Assembly (NCBI GenBank): GCA_023265135.1
Contig: JAHFUM010000007.1
Location: forward strand, 1-64,000
Reading direction: 5' to 3'
Length of the DNA: 64,000 nucleotides
Source of the DNA: Nitrosarchaeum sp.
GTDB lineage: Archaea; Thermoproteota; Nitrososphaeria; Nitrososphaerales; Nitrosopumilaceae
Of the stretch, positions 52,860-61,969 are shown one piece after another (positions within the stretch are counted from its first letter, which is position 1; every line of letters begins with the position of its first letter). Both the position numbers and the translations under genes were made by a program. A model generated the notes under the pieces. That model saw nothing but the letters and a program-made list of their open reading frames with translations. It made no database searches and was not told where the DNA came from.

Positions 52860-53609
52860 TTATGAACAGCCTGGATAGGCTCCAACAGGATTTCCGATGC
52901 ATCCTGCAAAGATTGCATTACTAAGGTCTGCACCACTTAGGTTTGCACCACTTAGGTCTGCACCAGATAGGTTTGCGTAATTAAGATATGCTGCAACAAG
53001 GTTTGCATCATTGAGGTGTGCTGCAACAAGGTTTGCACTGTCAAGATGTGCATCACCTAAGTTTGCATTATGGAAGTTTACCGTACCTAAGTTTGCATTA
53101 TGGAAGTTTGCACCGTAGAGAATTGCATCAGTAAAGTCTACATCATAAAGGATTGCACCAGTGAAGTCGACATTATGAAAATCTGCCCCACTTAGATCAC
53201 ATCCATGTAAATCAATGTTAGGCTTAGGAATTGCAGAACATCTATCTGCATCGGTTGTTGTTGGATTTTGTGTTGGTTGCGTATTTTGAGATTGTACTTC
53301 AGTGTTTTGGGCTGGTTGAGTATTTTTAGATTGTAATTTGACAATATCATTTTTTAATTTAGTGTTTTCGGATTGCAGTTTTGTGTTTTCATTTTGAAGT
53401 TCTTTAATTTTTGGAACTGTAATTATATTATTGTCAATTAGAAAAGATAACCCATCGCCAAACTCATCATCTGTAATTTTTCCCTCTGACCAAAATCCTG
53501 CAACTCCTTTTACCCATGCAGGAATGTCATACTTGCTTTGAGCTGAAATTGAAGCGACAGATACGCTAAGAACAACAACTAAAACAGATATTATTAGAAC
53601 CTTATTCAA
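52860..53609 (-). CDS. Exported pentapeptide-repeat protein
   Basis: After a signal peptide (TTG start; hydrophobic residues 4-22) comes a domain IPAWVKGVAGFWSEGKITDD that I recall from many thaumarchaeal exported proteins. Then a short coiled coil (repeated ENTKLQS) and a Gln/Asn/Thr linker lead to about 16 pentapeptides of the ADLSGANLSGA type (residues about 130-240), which fold as a right-handed beta helix. The protein is probably a structural or binding protein outside the cell. A Cys pair at the end may form a disulfide. Confidence 0.82.
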   Translation of the reverse strand: MNKVLIISVLVVVLSVSVASISAQSKYDIPAWVKGVAGFWSEGKITDDEFGDGLSFLIDNNIITVPKIKELQNENTKLQSENTKLKNDIVKLQSKNTQPAQNTEVQSQNTQPTQNPTTTDADRCSAIPKPNIDLHGCDLSGADFHNVDFTGAILYDVDFTDAILYGANFHNANLGTVNFHNANLGDAHLDSANLVAAHLNDANLVAAYLNYANLSGADLSGANLSGADLSNAIFAGCIGNPVGAYPGCS

Positions 53610-53632
53610 TAATTATGTAATTTTTGGGTAGA

Positions 53633-53644
53633 CTTAAGGATTTA
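53633..53644 (-). promoter_or_regulatory. TAAATCCTTAAG promoter word, copy 2
   Basis: The centre of the CTTAAG core lies 26.5 nt before the TTG start of the pentapeptide-repeat gene. The word overlaps the stop codon of the TPR gene. Confidence 0.6.
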
Positions 53645-54094
53645 GGACCAGATTTTAGACTTATCTTGTGTCTTCAAGTCTAGAGCTTTTTCATAACATT
53701 TTTTTGCTTCTTCGTGTTTGTCTAACCTATCAAATGCGATGCCTTTGCCTGTCCAAGTGTCAAAATCATTGGGATTGATTTCTAATGCTTTATCAAAACA
53801 TTTGATTGCTTCTTCATGATTGTCTAGTTTACTTAATGCATTTCCTTTGGAAGACCAAGCATCAGCAAGAACTTCTAGATTGATTTCTAATGCTTTATCA
53901 AAACACCCTAAAGCCTCTTGATATTTTTCTAACCTAGACAATGCAGAACCTTTCATCACCCAAACTACGGGATCATCTGGATTAATGTCAATTGCTTTAT
54001 TAAAATACTGTAATCCTTTTTCATCTTTTGCGTATGTAAGATCTAACCCCTTTTGTAATAAATCCCATACTTTTTGCTTCTCAAACAATCCCAT
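53642..54094 (-). CDS. TPR-repeat protein
   Basis: The 150-residue protein contains three to four tetratricopeptide repeats (KYQEALGCFDKALEINLE, NHEEAIKCFDKALEINPND, KHEEAKKCYEKALDL). TPR superhelices bind partner proteins. The start is ATG at 54094, downstream of a TAAATCCTTAAG promoter. The pentapeptide-repeat gene follows 32 nt after the stop with the same promoter word, so the pair is probably co-regulated. Confidence 0.85.
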   Translation of the reverse strand: MGLFEKQKVWDLLQKGLDLTYAKDEKGLQYFNKAIDINPDDPVVWVMKGSALSRLEKYQEALGCFDKALEINLEVLADAWSSKGNALSKLDNHEEAIKCFDKALEINPNDFDTWTGKGIAFDRLDKHEEAKKCYEKALDLKTQDKSKIWS

Positions 54095-54115
54095 AAGTTC
54101 TAAGTTTTGTAATAA

Positions 54116-54127
54116 CTTAAGGATTTA
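54116..54127 (-). promoter_or_regulatory. TAAATCCTTAAG promoter word, copy 3
   Basis: The core centre is 24.5 nt before the ATG of the TPR gene. The remaining gene-free region to 54419 shows no ORF and no RNA gene. Confidence 0.6.
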
Positions 54128-54419
54128 GGAAGAACATTTTACACATTTACAAGTAATTATTCTATTATCTTCCACGTCCTACATTGAATGACTTTTGCTC
54201 GAATGTGTTCCATTTTTGTATTAACTTAGGGTTAAAATCAATGTATTTTGTGATTATATTTAGGATCTTTCTCAAACATACTAGTAAACCCACGACTTGG
54301 CGGTTCGAAATTCTTTGACATGACTATCTATGGTTTTTAATGCATTGATAAACTAAATAATATTATTTCTGCCAATGGCTTGAAATTATCTTTTCAAATT
54401 TCTAAATTGTAGAATTTGA

Positions 54420-55859
54420 CTATTTTACATGTGTACCTTCACGTATCTCTATCTTACCAGCCTCTCCATTTGCTTGCATGTTTGTATATGGATATATTTT
54501 GGAATTAAATTTATTTACTGTTCCCTCAAAAGTCTGTATCACTGTTGTTCTATCCAGGGCAGTTTGTAATTGCGGACCTCGTTTTAGATCTATGCGATAA
54601 TGCTCATCTACCATAATGACTGTTTTTTCAGTGTTTATTGGATGAAACAAAATAAACGAAAAATCTTTCGGAACATTTTCTCGTTCAAACATATCATACA
54701 ATATCCATGAATAAACCGGACTTGTAAGAACTGTAACACTGTCATCATAATTTTCTAAAACATATGATAATGCCTGAAATTGATTACTTGATATATTATT
54801 GATAATCAAAAGTGTTGTACTGACAAAGCTAAAAATTAAAATCACAGATACAATTGCTGTGAATGCGATATTTTTTTTGATTATGTTGTATTTATGAATT
54901 GATTCTAGTAATACACCTGCTGCAATACACATTACTGGTATTACCATCATCCAATGAAAATATTGCTTGTATCCAATAATACTTAGAAATACTACAAATG
55001 GAGCAAACCCCAACAAAAGAAATTTATCTTTCCGTAATGCTGCAATAACCATTCCTGATAATCCTAAGATAAACATCAATGGATCAATTACTGCAAAGAA
55101 TCCAAATATGTCTAATACGCTATTTGTCCTCTGTGTTTGCCACAACACACCTTTCTGCCAAAGATCAAACTGATCAAGTGTAATTGCATTGACAGGCCAT
55201 ATTAAAGGAATCAACAAAAATGGAATCAATAAAAGCAAAACATCTGAAAACTTTTTTCTATCCGAATATACAATCCATGCAACAACAAAGATCATTGTAA
55301 ATGCTGGTATCTTTGTAAATACTGCCAAACCCAATAAACACCCTGAAAAAATAATTAGCACAGATTTTTGTTTTGTTTTAGTAGAATAGATTGCAAGTAA
55401 AATTGCACCTAATACCAGAGGCATCAAAATTGAATCGAGCAATATTCTTTTGAAAATCCATGTAAATGGTAGTACTGCAAAGAGTGATGCAGATAGAAAT
55501 GGTGCAATTCCTCCGTATCTGAGTTGAACAATTTTATAAATTAGAAATGTATCTAAAACTGCTAACAATCCCATGAATATTCTTGGAATCATATACAATG
55601 ATTGTAATGATTCTGGATCTGTTGATGGTTTAATGTCTGAATAATTTGTTATTGCAAGAATTGAAGCAATTGCAATTTGACCAAAATATGGATGATCATA
55701 CACATTACCTTCTTGTGGATTTGCAGTATGCAATAGATTCACTGCCCGCCTCATGTAAATTCCCTCATCAAAAAATACGTCTGGATATCCTACTGGATTC
55801 CAGAGGTGAGTAAAACCTGATAGTAAAAGTGGAATCAACAAGAAAAATAATTTATTCAA
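54420..55859 (-). CDS. GT39-like membrane glycosyltransferase
   Basis: The 479-residue protein has about eleven membrane helices and the N-terminal acidic motif FFDEGIYMRRAVNLL in the first external loop, as in PMT/ArnT-type GT-C enzymes that use dolichol-linked sugars. YDHPYFGQIAIASI follows, the second conserved loop. The C-terminal 120 residues are soluble. It probably glycosylates surface proteins or lipids. The start is TTG at 55859. Confidence 0.84.
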   Translation of the reverse strand: MNKLFFLLIPLLLSGFTHLWNPVGYPDVFFDEGIYMRRAVNLLHTANPQEGNVYDHPYFGQIAIASILAITNYSDIKPSTDPESLQSLYMIPRIFMGLLAVLDTFLIYKIVQLRYGGIAPFLSASLFAVLPFTWIFKRILLDSILMPLVLGAILLAIYSTKTKQKSVLIIFSGCLLGLAVFTKIPAFTMIFVVAWIVYSDRKKFSDVLLLLIPFLLIPLIWPVNAITLDQFDLWQKGVLWQTQRTNSVLDIFGFFAVIDPLMFILGLSGMVIAALRKDKFLLLGFAPFVVFLSIIGYKQYFHWMMVIPVMCIAAGVLLESIHKYNIIKKNIAFTAIVSVILIFSFVSTTLLIINNISSNQFQALSYVLENYDDSVTVLTSPVYSWILYDMFERENVPKDFSFILFHPINTEKTVIMVDEHYRIDLKRGPQLQTALDRTTVIQTFEGTVNKFNSKIYPYTNMQANGEAGKIEIREGTHVK

Positions 55860-55971
55860 TTGCTATCTTATCTTAGTTGATAATCAGACTTTTAAATTAA
55901 TTAGACCATGATCCAATCTGGCAAAGTTATTACTATACTTCCTTACATCAATCAAAATTTTGTCATTGACA

Positions 55972-56220
55972 CTAACTACGCATTGACATTTCATTTCCTA
56001 CAGATGCCTGCAAACCGAGCCCTGCTCCTGGCTCTTTGGCTATTATCATCAAAGTTTCGCATGAAAGACATAAAACTGATGGAGTATAGTCTGTGTTTTC
56101 TTGAGTTGGTCCAGTTGAAGCTAATATTGCATCCTCTACGATGTTTTTACTATTACAATCAATACATGTTGATGGTTTGTCAGAAAGACGTTTTATTTTT
56201 TTGATATAGTAATGGACCAT
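55972..56220 (-). CDS. Small zinc-ribbon protein
   Basis: The 82-residue protein has CIDCNSKN near residue 19 and CLSCETLM near residue 51, a two-knuckle zinc ribbon, followed by a Gly/Ala-rich tail. The start is ATG. An opposite-strand frame covers nearly the same DNA, but it has no recognisable motif, so I take this one as real. Confidence 0.62.
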   Translation of the reverse strand: MVHYYIKKIKRLSDKPSTCIDCNSKNIVEDAILASTGPTQENTDYTPSVLCLSCETLMIIAKEPGAGLGLQASVGNEMSMRS

Positions 56221-56338
56221 GAATGTTCTACCTGTTAGTAATTCTTAAATTAATTGATTGGTCTTTAATGAGGCTACCTTACGATTAACTTTCATTGTTT
56301 TGCATACTCATAAAATACAGTTCAATTAATATGATTTA

Positions 56339-57334
56339 ATGTCAAATTCAAAAATCGCTCTAGCTGACGATTTGTCCATATGCAGAATCTTAAATGGAAT
56401 GTGGCAGATATCTGGTGGACACGGACAAATAAATCGTGAATCTGCCATTTTGGAGATGTTAGAATATCACAAATCTAGTTTTACTACGTGGGATTTGGCT
56501 GATATCTATGGTCCTGCTGAATCATATGTTGGAGAATTTAGAAAACGATTGTCATCTGAAGAATTATCAAAATCACAAGCACTGACTAAATTTGTACCAA
56601 ATCCCGGTCCTATGACAATGTCTATTGTAGAATATCACATTGATCAATCCCTTCACAAAATGAACACTGACTCACTTGATTTGGTCCAGTTTCATTGGTG
56701 GGATTACAATAATGCAAGCTATCTTGATGCCCTTACCAATTTATCGAAACTACAAGATTGTGGAAAAATCAAGCATATTGGGTTGACAAATTTTGATACC
56801 CCACGAGTCAAAATAATGGTGGAAAAAGGATTCAACTTAATATCAAACCAAATACAATACTCCATTTTAGATCAAAGACCGGAAAAGTTAATGGCTCCAT
56901 TCTGTCAAAAATATGGAATTCACCTTCTCACATATGGCACATTACTTGGTGGATTCTTATCTGAAAAATATCTAAACTCTGCAGAACCTCATAGAGCAGA
57001 CTTGACTAATTACAGTCTCCAAAAATATTATAACATAATTAATGCATGGGGCGGTTGGAAATTATTCCAAGAATTACTGCTCATCTTATCTCAAATAGCA
57101 AAAAAACATGACTCTAGTATAGCAAATATATCTACAAAATTTATTTTAGATAAACCTGCAGTTGCGGGGGTAATAATTGGTGCAAGACTTGGATTATCAG
57201 AACATAGAAAAGACAATGCCAGAGTCTTTGATTTGCAATTGGACTCTGAAGATCACTCCATGATAAATTCAGTTACTGGAAAATCAAATGATCTTTTTGC
57301 TACAATTGGGGATTGTGGAGACGAGTATAGATAG
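56339..57334 (+). CDS. Aldo/keto reductase family protein
   Basis: The 331-residue TIM barrel begins LADDLSICRILNGMWQISGG and has TTWDLADIYGPAESYVG with catalytic Asp and Tyr, then DLVQFHWW with the His. The Lys position reads QALTKFVPN. Substrate-binding GLTNFDTPRVK and NQIQYSILDQRP segments are typical of the bacterial and plant-like members of the family. The start is ATG. It shares little detail with the reductase at 20.2 kb. Confidence 0.86.
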   Translation: MSNSKIALADDLSICRILNGMWQISGGHGQINRESAILEMLEYHKSSFTTWDLADIYGPAESYVGEFRKRLSSEELSKSQALTKFVPNPGPMTMSIVEYHIDQSLHKMNTDSLDLVQFHWWDYNNASYLDALTNLSKLQDCGKIKHIGLTNFDTPRVKIMVEKGFNLISNQIQYSILDQRPEKLMAPFCQKYGIHLLTYGTLLGGFLSEKYLNSAEPHRADLTNYSLQKYYNIINAWGGWKLFQELLLILSQIAKKHDSSIANISTKFILDKPAVAGVIIGARLGLSEHRKDNARVFDLQLDSEDHSMINSVTGKSNDLFATIGDCGDEYR

Positions 57335-57791
57335 TATCTTCTAGAAACTCGTAACTTGTATAAAAATTCTATAACTCGGTAAGAACAATCGTTTTGAATC
57401 CTATGAATACATGTAAAATTCTGTACATTAGAATATACAATAATACAGTCAATATTTTTAAAAAATATGGTAAAAACTAGATAGTAATCAAAACCAATCA
57501 GTTATCCATTGACAACTGAGCATCAATTCCATTTTTACATTCCATTGATGTTTGGAATTATTTGATTACTACCTGATTTATTACCTTATAATGAAATAAA
57601 AGGACATCTTTGTAAATTCTTTACATTTGTTTATTTTTATAAAAAATTATTTACGAAATTAAATCATAGTTATAACATATTTTTTCATCATTAAATCACG
57701 TCTATAAAAAAATAAATTACGAATAAAAAGTGTTTGGAATATAAAATAATAGTGGTTACAAAAGAATTGTATGGGCTGGAAATATTTTAAT
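57335..57791. other. Gene-free AT-rich region
   Basis: This 457-bp stretch is very AT-rich and has only frames under 30 codons without motifs. I see no tRNA, hairpin terminator or repeat that I can support. Confidence 0.5.
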
Positions 57792-58142
57792 TTATTCGTT
57801 CCATATTGGTTGTTTTTTCAACCAGGATATCAAATCTCTGTAAAGATGGCTTTTTTGTACATTTAATACATTGATTTCCATATTAGTCGATAATTTTGCT
57901 GTCTTGGTATAGTTGTCATATTTTGCAAATATGACTTTGTCAAGATATGTCTGACCTTGAATTTCTTTTTTTGCTAATTCCTCAGATTCTGTCATGGCAA
58001 AACATGCAAAGAGAACTCCGCCAACCCAATACGCACTACCTGATTCAAGTGATGCCATCATGCTTAGCAGATCATCTAGACTCAGTTTAATCAAATCTCT
58101 CACATAGACGGTTTTGTATGGCTCGTGAATAAATTCGGTCAT
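57792..58142 (-). CDS. Conserved protein of unknown function
   Basis: The 116-residue protein is alpha/beta, with SLDDLLSMMASLESGSAYWV and KVIFAKYDNYTKTAKLST. No motif is recognised. The start is ATG at 58142. It follows the nuclease gene on the same strand with a 50-nt gap, so they could be one operon. Confidence 0.55.
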   Translation of the reverse strand: MTEFIHEPYKTVYVRDLIKLSLDDLLSMMASLESGSAYWVGGVLFACFAMTESEELAKKEIQGQTYLDKVIFAKYDNYTKTAKLSTNMEINVLNVQKSHLYRDLISWLKKQPIWNE

Positions 58143-58192
58143 AGTATATCCAATTATGAATTTTTTTGACTTTATTAATCCTAGTCTAAAAT

Positions 58193-58873
58193 CTAAAATT
58201 TATTGATTGCCGTCTCATTTTCATGGAATTTTTCTATCTTTTCAATTAATTTCTCTTTAAAATCAAATGCTATTTTGATAAATTCTGCTATATTCCCTGT
58301 TTCTTCAGAGCCAATAATTACAATTTGATCTATTTCCATCCCAGTTCTTTCCTTCCACATAAGAGAATACGCTGTTGCTTGCATGAAATATTTCTGAACT
58401 TTGTCATAATGTTCCATTAGTTTGTTCTTGCTAGTCTTAAAATCAATAATTGAGAAATCTCCATTATACTCTGCAATACAATCACAAGTTCCTGCTATTT
58501 CAAACTCATCACTATATAGTGGAATCTCGATTCCTCGTATGTTGTTAATTTTGTGCAGGTATGGCTTTAGATTTTTAAAATGATTGATTGGAATATCTAA
58601 AAAATCTCCGTTAGATTCTTTATTGTTAAGGTAATTTTCACATAATTTATGGGTCATCGTTCCATGGATTTGTGCTTCTTTGATTGTCTGCTCTGCAACT
58701 TCGATTCCTACTCTTTCTCTCCAGTCATCAAGACCCGACATATCTGATGTCTTTGATAATATCGTGGTAATTGACGGGTATAGTTTTCCTTCCGGGGTTT
58801 CATAGTATCTGACCCCATTTATTTCTGTTTGAAGTGCTAGTGGAATGGTTGTATTGTGGTGGACGAATTGCAA
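58193..58873 (-). CDS. PD-(D/E)XK-superfamily nuclease
   Basis: The 226-residue protein has the RecB/Cas4-like order: GTMTHKLCENYL near residue 70, a conserved EIAGTCDCIAEY near residue 124, FSIIDFKTSK with the catalytic Asp and Lys near residue 137, and QATAYSLMW near residue 165. The pattern resembles small viral and mitochondrial (MGME1-like) exonucleases and lacks the Cys cluster of Cas4. A role in DNA repair or trimming is likely. The start is TTG. Confidence 0.75.
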   Translation of the reverse strand: MQFVHHNTTIPLALQTEINGVRYYETPEGKLYPSITTILSKTSDMSGLDDWRERVGIEVAEQTIKEAQIHGTMTHKLCENYLNNKESNGDFLDIPINHFKNLKPYLHKINNIRGIEIPLYSDEFEIAGTCDCIAEYNGDFSIIDFKTSKNKLMEHYDKVQKYFMQATAYSLMWKERTGMEIDQIVIIGSEETGNIAEFIKIAFDFKEKLIEKIEKFHENETAINKF

Positions 58874-58952
58874 TTATTCATAATGTATCAAGGCAATAAA
58901 AAAATCAAGCGTTTAAGAAAACACTCGTTGCTTTTTATAGATTTTATGCTAA

Positions 58953-59633
58953 TTAATTTTCAAAGCTTTTTTCAATTTCTTGTGCAAATGATTCTAACTT
59001 AGTCATATCTCCTAGATTTCTGTAAGTCAATTTTTCTAGTGTCTTGATTATGCTAATCGCTGCTCTATATTGTGGAATATCTGGATGATTCAATTCTCCA
59101 TACATTCCCATTCCCTGAATGCCGTTTTGTTTTGCAAAACCTAAGATCAAGCCGTTAAACCCTGTAATTATTGATCTTTGTGGGGTTGTTAAAACTCCCA
59201 ACCCTTGCATTTGTTTTGTTAATTCTATTGATGTGGTTGTGACAAACGTTTTTGGATTTTTGTCCAGTACTCTGTTTGTATGAAATCCCCCAAGTGTGTA
59301 GATGAATTTAGCAGAGTATTTTTTAGAAACATCTATGACGTCTTGACAAAGTGAATATAGTTCTTGACTGTCTTGTGGTTGACCTGTTCCGCCACCAAAA
59401 ATAATTAGCCCCTCAGCATATTTGTACTCCCAACTTTCATTTGGCAAGTCAATATGACCTCCTACATCCACAACATATGTTGGATATGGGGTCTTTGCAA
59501 TTCTGAAATTTTTTGTTTTCAAACTATTGTTGATAAAATTCACCACGATACTCCCTACATTTCCCATGTCTTGCATTGCCGCAATGACTATCGGTTTTTC
59601 AATCACTGGTTCTTCAGTTTGAAAAAATTCCAT
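58953..59633 (-). CDS. PAC2-family protein
   Basis: This family is related to proteasome assembly chaperone 2. The pattern is clear: IVIAAMQDMGNVGSIVVNFI near residue 15, YAEGLIIFGGGTGQPQD, FIYTLGGFHTNRV and ITGFNGLILGFAKQNGIQGM. Length is 226 residues. Archaeal members occur beside proteasome or translation genes, but the neighbours here give no such link. The start is ATG. Confidence 0.85.
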   Translation of the reverse strand: MEFFQTEEPVIEKPIVIAAMQDMGNVGSIVVNFINNSLKTKNFRIAKTPYPTYVVDVGGHIDLPNESWEYKYAEGLIIFGGGTGQPQDSQELYSLCQDVIDVSKKYSAKFIYTLGGFHTNRVLDKNPKTFVTTTSIELTKQMQGLGVLTTPQRSIITGFNGLILGFAKQNGIQGMGMYGELNHPDIPQYRAAISIIKTLEKLTYRNLGDMTKLESFAQEIEKSFEN

Positions 59634-59702
59634 TATTTTCTCTAGATTTTACTTATTTAAAAACTACGGACGGTCTTTGTCGACAAAAAAACTTGAGCGA
59701 TT

Positions 59703-59882
59703 TTAGTCACGAGTTGAAGTGATGATGTTGTGTTGATACTTGCATACTTCACAGAACCATGTTGAATCTAAGATATTCTTACACTGGCCACAACGATATA
59801 CTATATTGTCTATATCTCCTACCTGTCTATGTATCTCATCTATTAGTTCCGATGTTATTGATATTTGATGATTTTCATTCAT
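59703..59882 (-). CDS. 59-residue zinc-ribbon mini-protein
   Basis: An ATG frame reads ISITSELIDEIHRQVGD, then CGQC near residue 31 and CEVC near residue 44, ending in a polar tail. The two CxxC knuckles are 9 residues apart. It stands between the PAC2 gene and another zinc-ribbon gene on the opposite strand. Function unknown. Confidence 0.62.
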   Translation of the reverse strand: MNENHQISITSELIDEIHRQVGDIDNIVYRCGQCKNILDSTWFCEVCKYQHNIITSTRD

Positions 59883-60021
59883 GCTCTTTCTTACTGTTCT
59901 ATCTCTTCTAGTTATCTTTTTTTACTTTCTTTGTTTAGGCGAATTAGTGTTTTATTCTTAGGAAAAAACCAGATCAAAGCATAGAATTTAGTTAAACTTT
60001 CTTCCTTAAGATTTGTATATA

Positions 60022-60249
60022 ATGAAAAAATTAAATGTTTTGTTAATGATTATCGGTAAGATAGAGAAAAATGAGAAAAAAATCAAATTTCATCTAGATA
60101 TCAATTGTACAAAATGTGGGAAAACAGTACCTGGAGGAATGCATGCATCTGAGAAATATTTTGGCTCAGACTTATTTAAAGCAGAAATCGATAATTTCAA
60201 GAAAAATTATCTCTGCGGCATATGCAGAGATAAGAAAAGAAGAAAATAA
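60022..60249 (+). CDS. Small zinc-ribbon protein
   Basis: The frame has CTKCGKTVPGGMHASE and a second CGICRDKK knuckle near the C-terminus, with a basic end. I chose the ATG at 60022 (75 residues); a TATA-like TGTATATAATG overlaps it, so an internal start is also possible. Function unknown; it is one of five small zinc-type genes in 2.6 kb. Confidence 0.6.
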   Translation: MKKLNVLLMIIGKIEKNEKKIKFHLDINCTKCGKTVPGGMHASEKYFGSDLFKAEIDNFKKNYLCGICRDKKRRK

Positions 60250-60319
60250 ACGACTTGTTTTAAATTAAATAATTTGAAATATCCCACCAAATAATTTCTA
60301 AATTATTCTGGTTTCTTGA

Positions 60320-60961
60320 TTACCATACAGGGTGAACTAATTCTTTAAGATTTCTTCTGGGCTTTGGAAATTTTTCTTGTTTAGGATATCCTATGCATAA
60401 TACTGATGACGGAATCAACTCGATATTTAATATCTTCATTATTTTTTGCTCATCAAACATTCCAATCCATATGGAACTTAATCCCAAAGCCTGAGCCGCA
60501 AGCTGAGAGTATGCAGCAGCTAGTGTCGCATCTTGTATAGCAAATTTTTTCAACACCTCTTCAGGGAAATCAAATTTTACTCTTGCAGGATTTTTACAAA
60601 AAACTAGTACAACGGGTGCATTTACGTATGGTTGATTGTTACATGCCTCTACTAATTGCTGTTTTTTTTCAGGACTCTTGACATAAAATATCTCAAAGCC
60701 CTGAAAGTTTCCTGCAGTAGGTGCAGTATCTGCGGCTGCTATGATTTTGTCTATTTTTACTGTCTCTACTATTCTATCTGTAAATTTTCTAGTTGAACGT
60801 CTTTTTGACATTACTGTAAATAAATCAGTGTTGATAAATTCGGTTGGAGATGATTTCAGTATCTCGCTGAGCAATAGATTTCTAACATTACCTTCAGTAT
60901 GGGTCTCTTTTGGCTCATATCCTGATGGATATATTTTTTCAGGATTGTCTTTAGAGTCCAT
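60320..60961 (-). CDS. Nitroreductase-family FMN oxidoreductase
   Basis: Nitroreductase-fold enzymes bind FMN and reduce nitro compounds, quinones or flavins. The FMN-binding SKRRSTRKFTDR is near residue 52, then TAPTAGNFQGFEIFYV near 80 and AALGL-type QALGLSSIWIGMFD near residue 157. A polar N-terminal extension of about 45 residues precedes the fold. Length is 213 residues, ATG start. Substrate unknown. Confidence 0.86.
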   Translation of the reverse strand: MDSKDNPEKIYPSGYEPKETHTEGNVRNLLLSEILKSSPTEFINTDLFTVMSKRRSTRKFTDRIVETVKIDKIIAAADTAPTAGNFQGFEIFYVKSPEKKQQLVEACNNQPYVNAPVVLVFCKNPARVKFDFPEEVLKKFAIQDATLAAAYSQLAAQALGLSSIWIGMFDEQKIMKILNIELIPSSVLCIGYPKQEKFPKPRRNLKELVHPVW

Positions 60962-61043
60962 GATAAGTGATAAAAAAATATCTTATTAAATAATTCTTAA
61001 TGTGTTTGTTTTGATGCTATCTCTATGTTTTGATTAAATGTTT

Positions 61044-61223
61044 TTATTTTTTATTGATATTTGGTATGTAAGCAGATTCTATTGATACGCATTGAGGATG
61101 ATATTGTTTTTCAGTAATATTTCCACATGCATGACAACTAAAAGTAATTGGTAAATTGCAAGTGCTACATTTCTTCTCTGCTTCTAATTCTTTTCCACAT
61201 CTTCTGCATGAATCAAATCTCAT
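61044..61223 (-). CDS. Small double zinc-ribbon protein
   Basis: The 59-residue protein has three CxxC pairs (CRRC, CSTC, CHAC) and a final HPQC, enough for two zinc sites. I chose the ATG at 61223 because a TATA-like GTTTAAAT lies 27 nt upstream; the ATG at 61247 lacks this. Function unknown. Confidence 0.65.
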   Translation of the reverse strand: MRFDSCRRCGKELEAEKKCSTCNLPITFSCHACGNITEKQYHPQCVSIESAYIPNINKK

Positions 61224-61614
61224 ATTGAGTGTTATTCTACATTTCATTTAAACCCTGTGAAAATTAGGCTACATTAATTAGCTTGTTCTAATTTTTGATA
61301 TGAGTTGGTCTTGTTCTATAGAATGAGAATAAATCGGCAAACTCAATTTTAGCCTCTGATTTGCTTGTTTGTTTTACACCCACACTTTGAATTACACTGG
61401 TTAAAATTTTTAATTTTATATTGTTTCTACCTCAAATACTATCTGATTGTTTCTAAGATAATCTATGATCATATTATTCATATCCGTTAATTACAAAATT
61501 TGTTTAAAACAATGTTAGAATTATTAGTGAAAAAATGCGTTGTTTCAAATTATATTATGGCATTAGAAAATTTTTTACCGATATTTTATATAAAAAAACT
61601 GAGTAAATTGTACT

Positions 61615-61710
61615 ATGACACAAATATCAATTTAACAGGCAAAAAGAAGATCACTATTATTCATTGGAATTGTTATAGCAATGGTAATAGTGATCTTTGC
61701 TCTTGTCTAA
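61615..61710 (+). pseudogene. Small single-helix membrane ORF interrupted by a stop
   Basis: A TATA box (TTTATATAAA, centre about 61589) lies 25 nt before an ATG, but the frame stops at codon 7 (TAA) and then continues QAKRRSLLFIGIVIAMVIVI to a second stop at codon 32. Replacing TAA by CAA would give a 31-residue membrane peptide. This may be a nonsense mutation or a sequencing error. The rest of 61248-61614 has no intact gene. Confidence 0.35.
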
Positions 61711-61764
61711 ATGTACTATGTATTCACATAGGGATGAATTTTTTATGCTTGATTTGAATATTTT

Positions 61765-61908
61765 TTATTTATACACTTGATGTAAAGTGGAACCACAACT
61801 ATTGCATTTTTTACTTTCAATATAATTTTGGATAGTTTGACCCTCCCAGATCAAAGCATTTGCTTTGTGACCCTTATCACATTTAATTTTAAATAACATG
61901 CTTGTCAT
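61765..61908 (-). CDS. 47-residue zinc-ribbon mini-protein
   Basis: An ATG frame reads MLFKIKCDKGHKANALIWEG near the start and CNSCGSTLHQVYK at the end, giving a CxxxH...CxxC zinc site. A second ATG at 61899 would shorten it by three residues. It was found by reading the gap and is below usual length cut-offs. Confidence 0.6.
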   Translation of the reverse strand: MTSMLFKIKCDKGHKANALIWEGQTIQNYIESKKCNSCGSTLHQVYK

Positions 61909-61969
61909 AATTGGTCTTTCTAATTTTTTTCTGAACTTAAATATGTTGTTTTAAAACTAATAGAGCAAT

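Noticed and set aside
54270-54340. Possible tRNA suggested by a GGTTCGAAATTC-like T-loop
   Set aside because: No T-stem, acceptor stem or anticodon arm can be formed from the surrounding bases.
55908-56204. 98-codon frame on the + strand
   Set aside because: It overlaps the minus-strand zinc-ribbon gene almost completely and shows no motif; the minus frame has two CxxC knuckles and a plausible promoter.
57401-57481. 25-codon ORF in the AT-rich gap
   Set aside because: No motif, no promoter at the right distance and composition typical of non-coding DNA.
58193-58873. Cas4 of a CRISPR system
   Set aside because: The iron-sulfur Cys cluster is absent, and no repeat array or other cas gene is present in the window.
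61345-61420. Minus-strand QCNSKCGCKTNKQIRG stretch similar to the zinc ribbon at 51164
   Set aside because: There is no start codon, the knuckle is damaged and the similarity is short, so I do not list it as a gene.
61500-61757. 85-codon frame on the + strand
   Set aside because: Composition is random-looking and it overlaps a different frame with a TATA box and a membrane helix.
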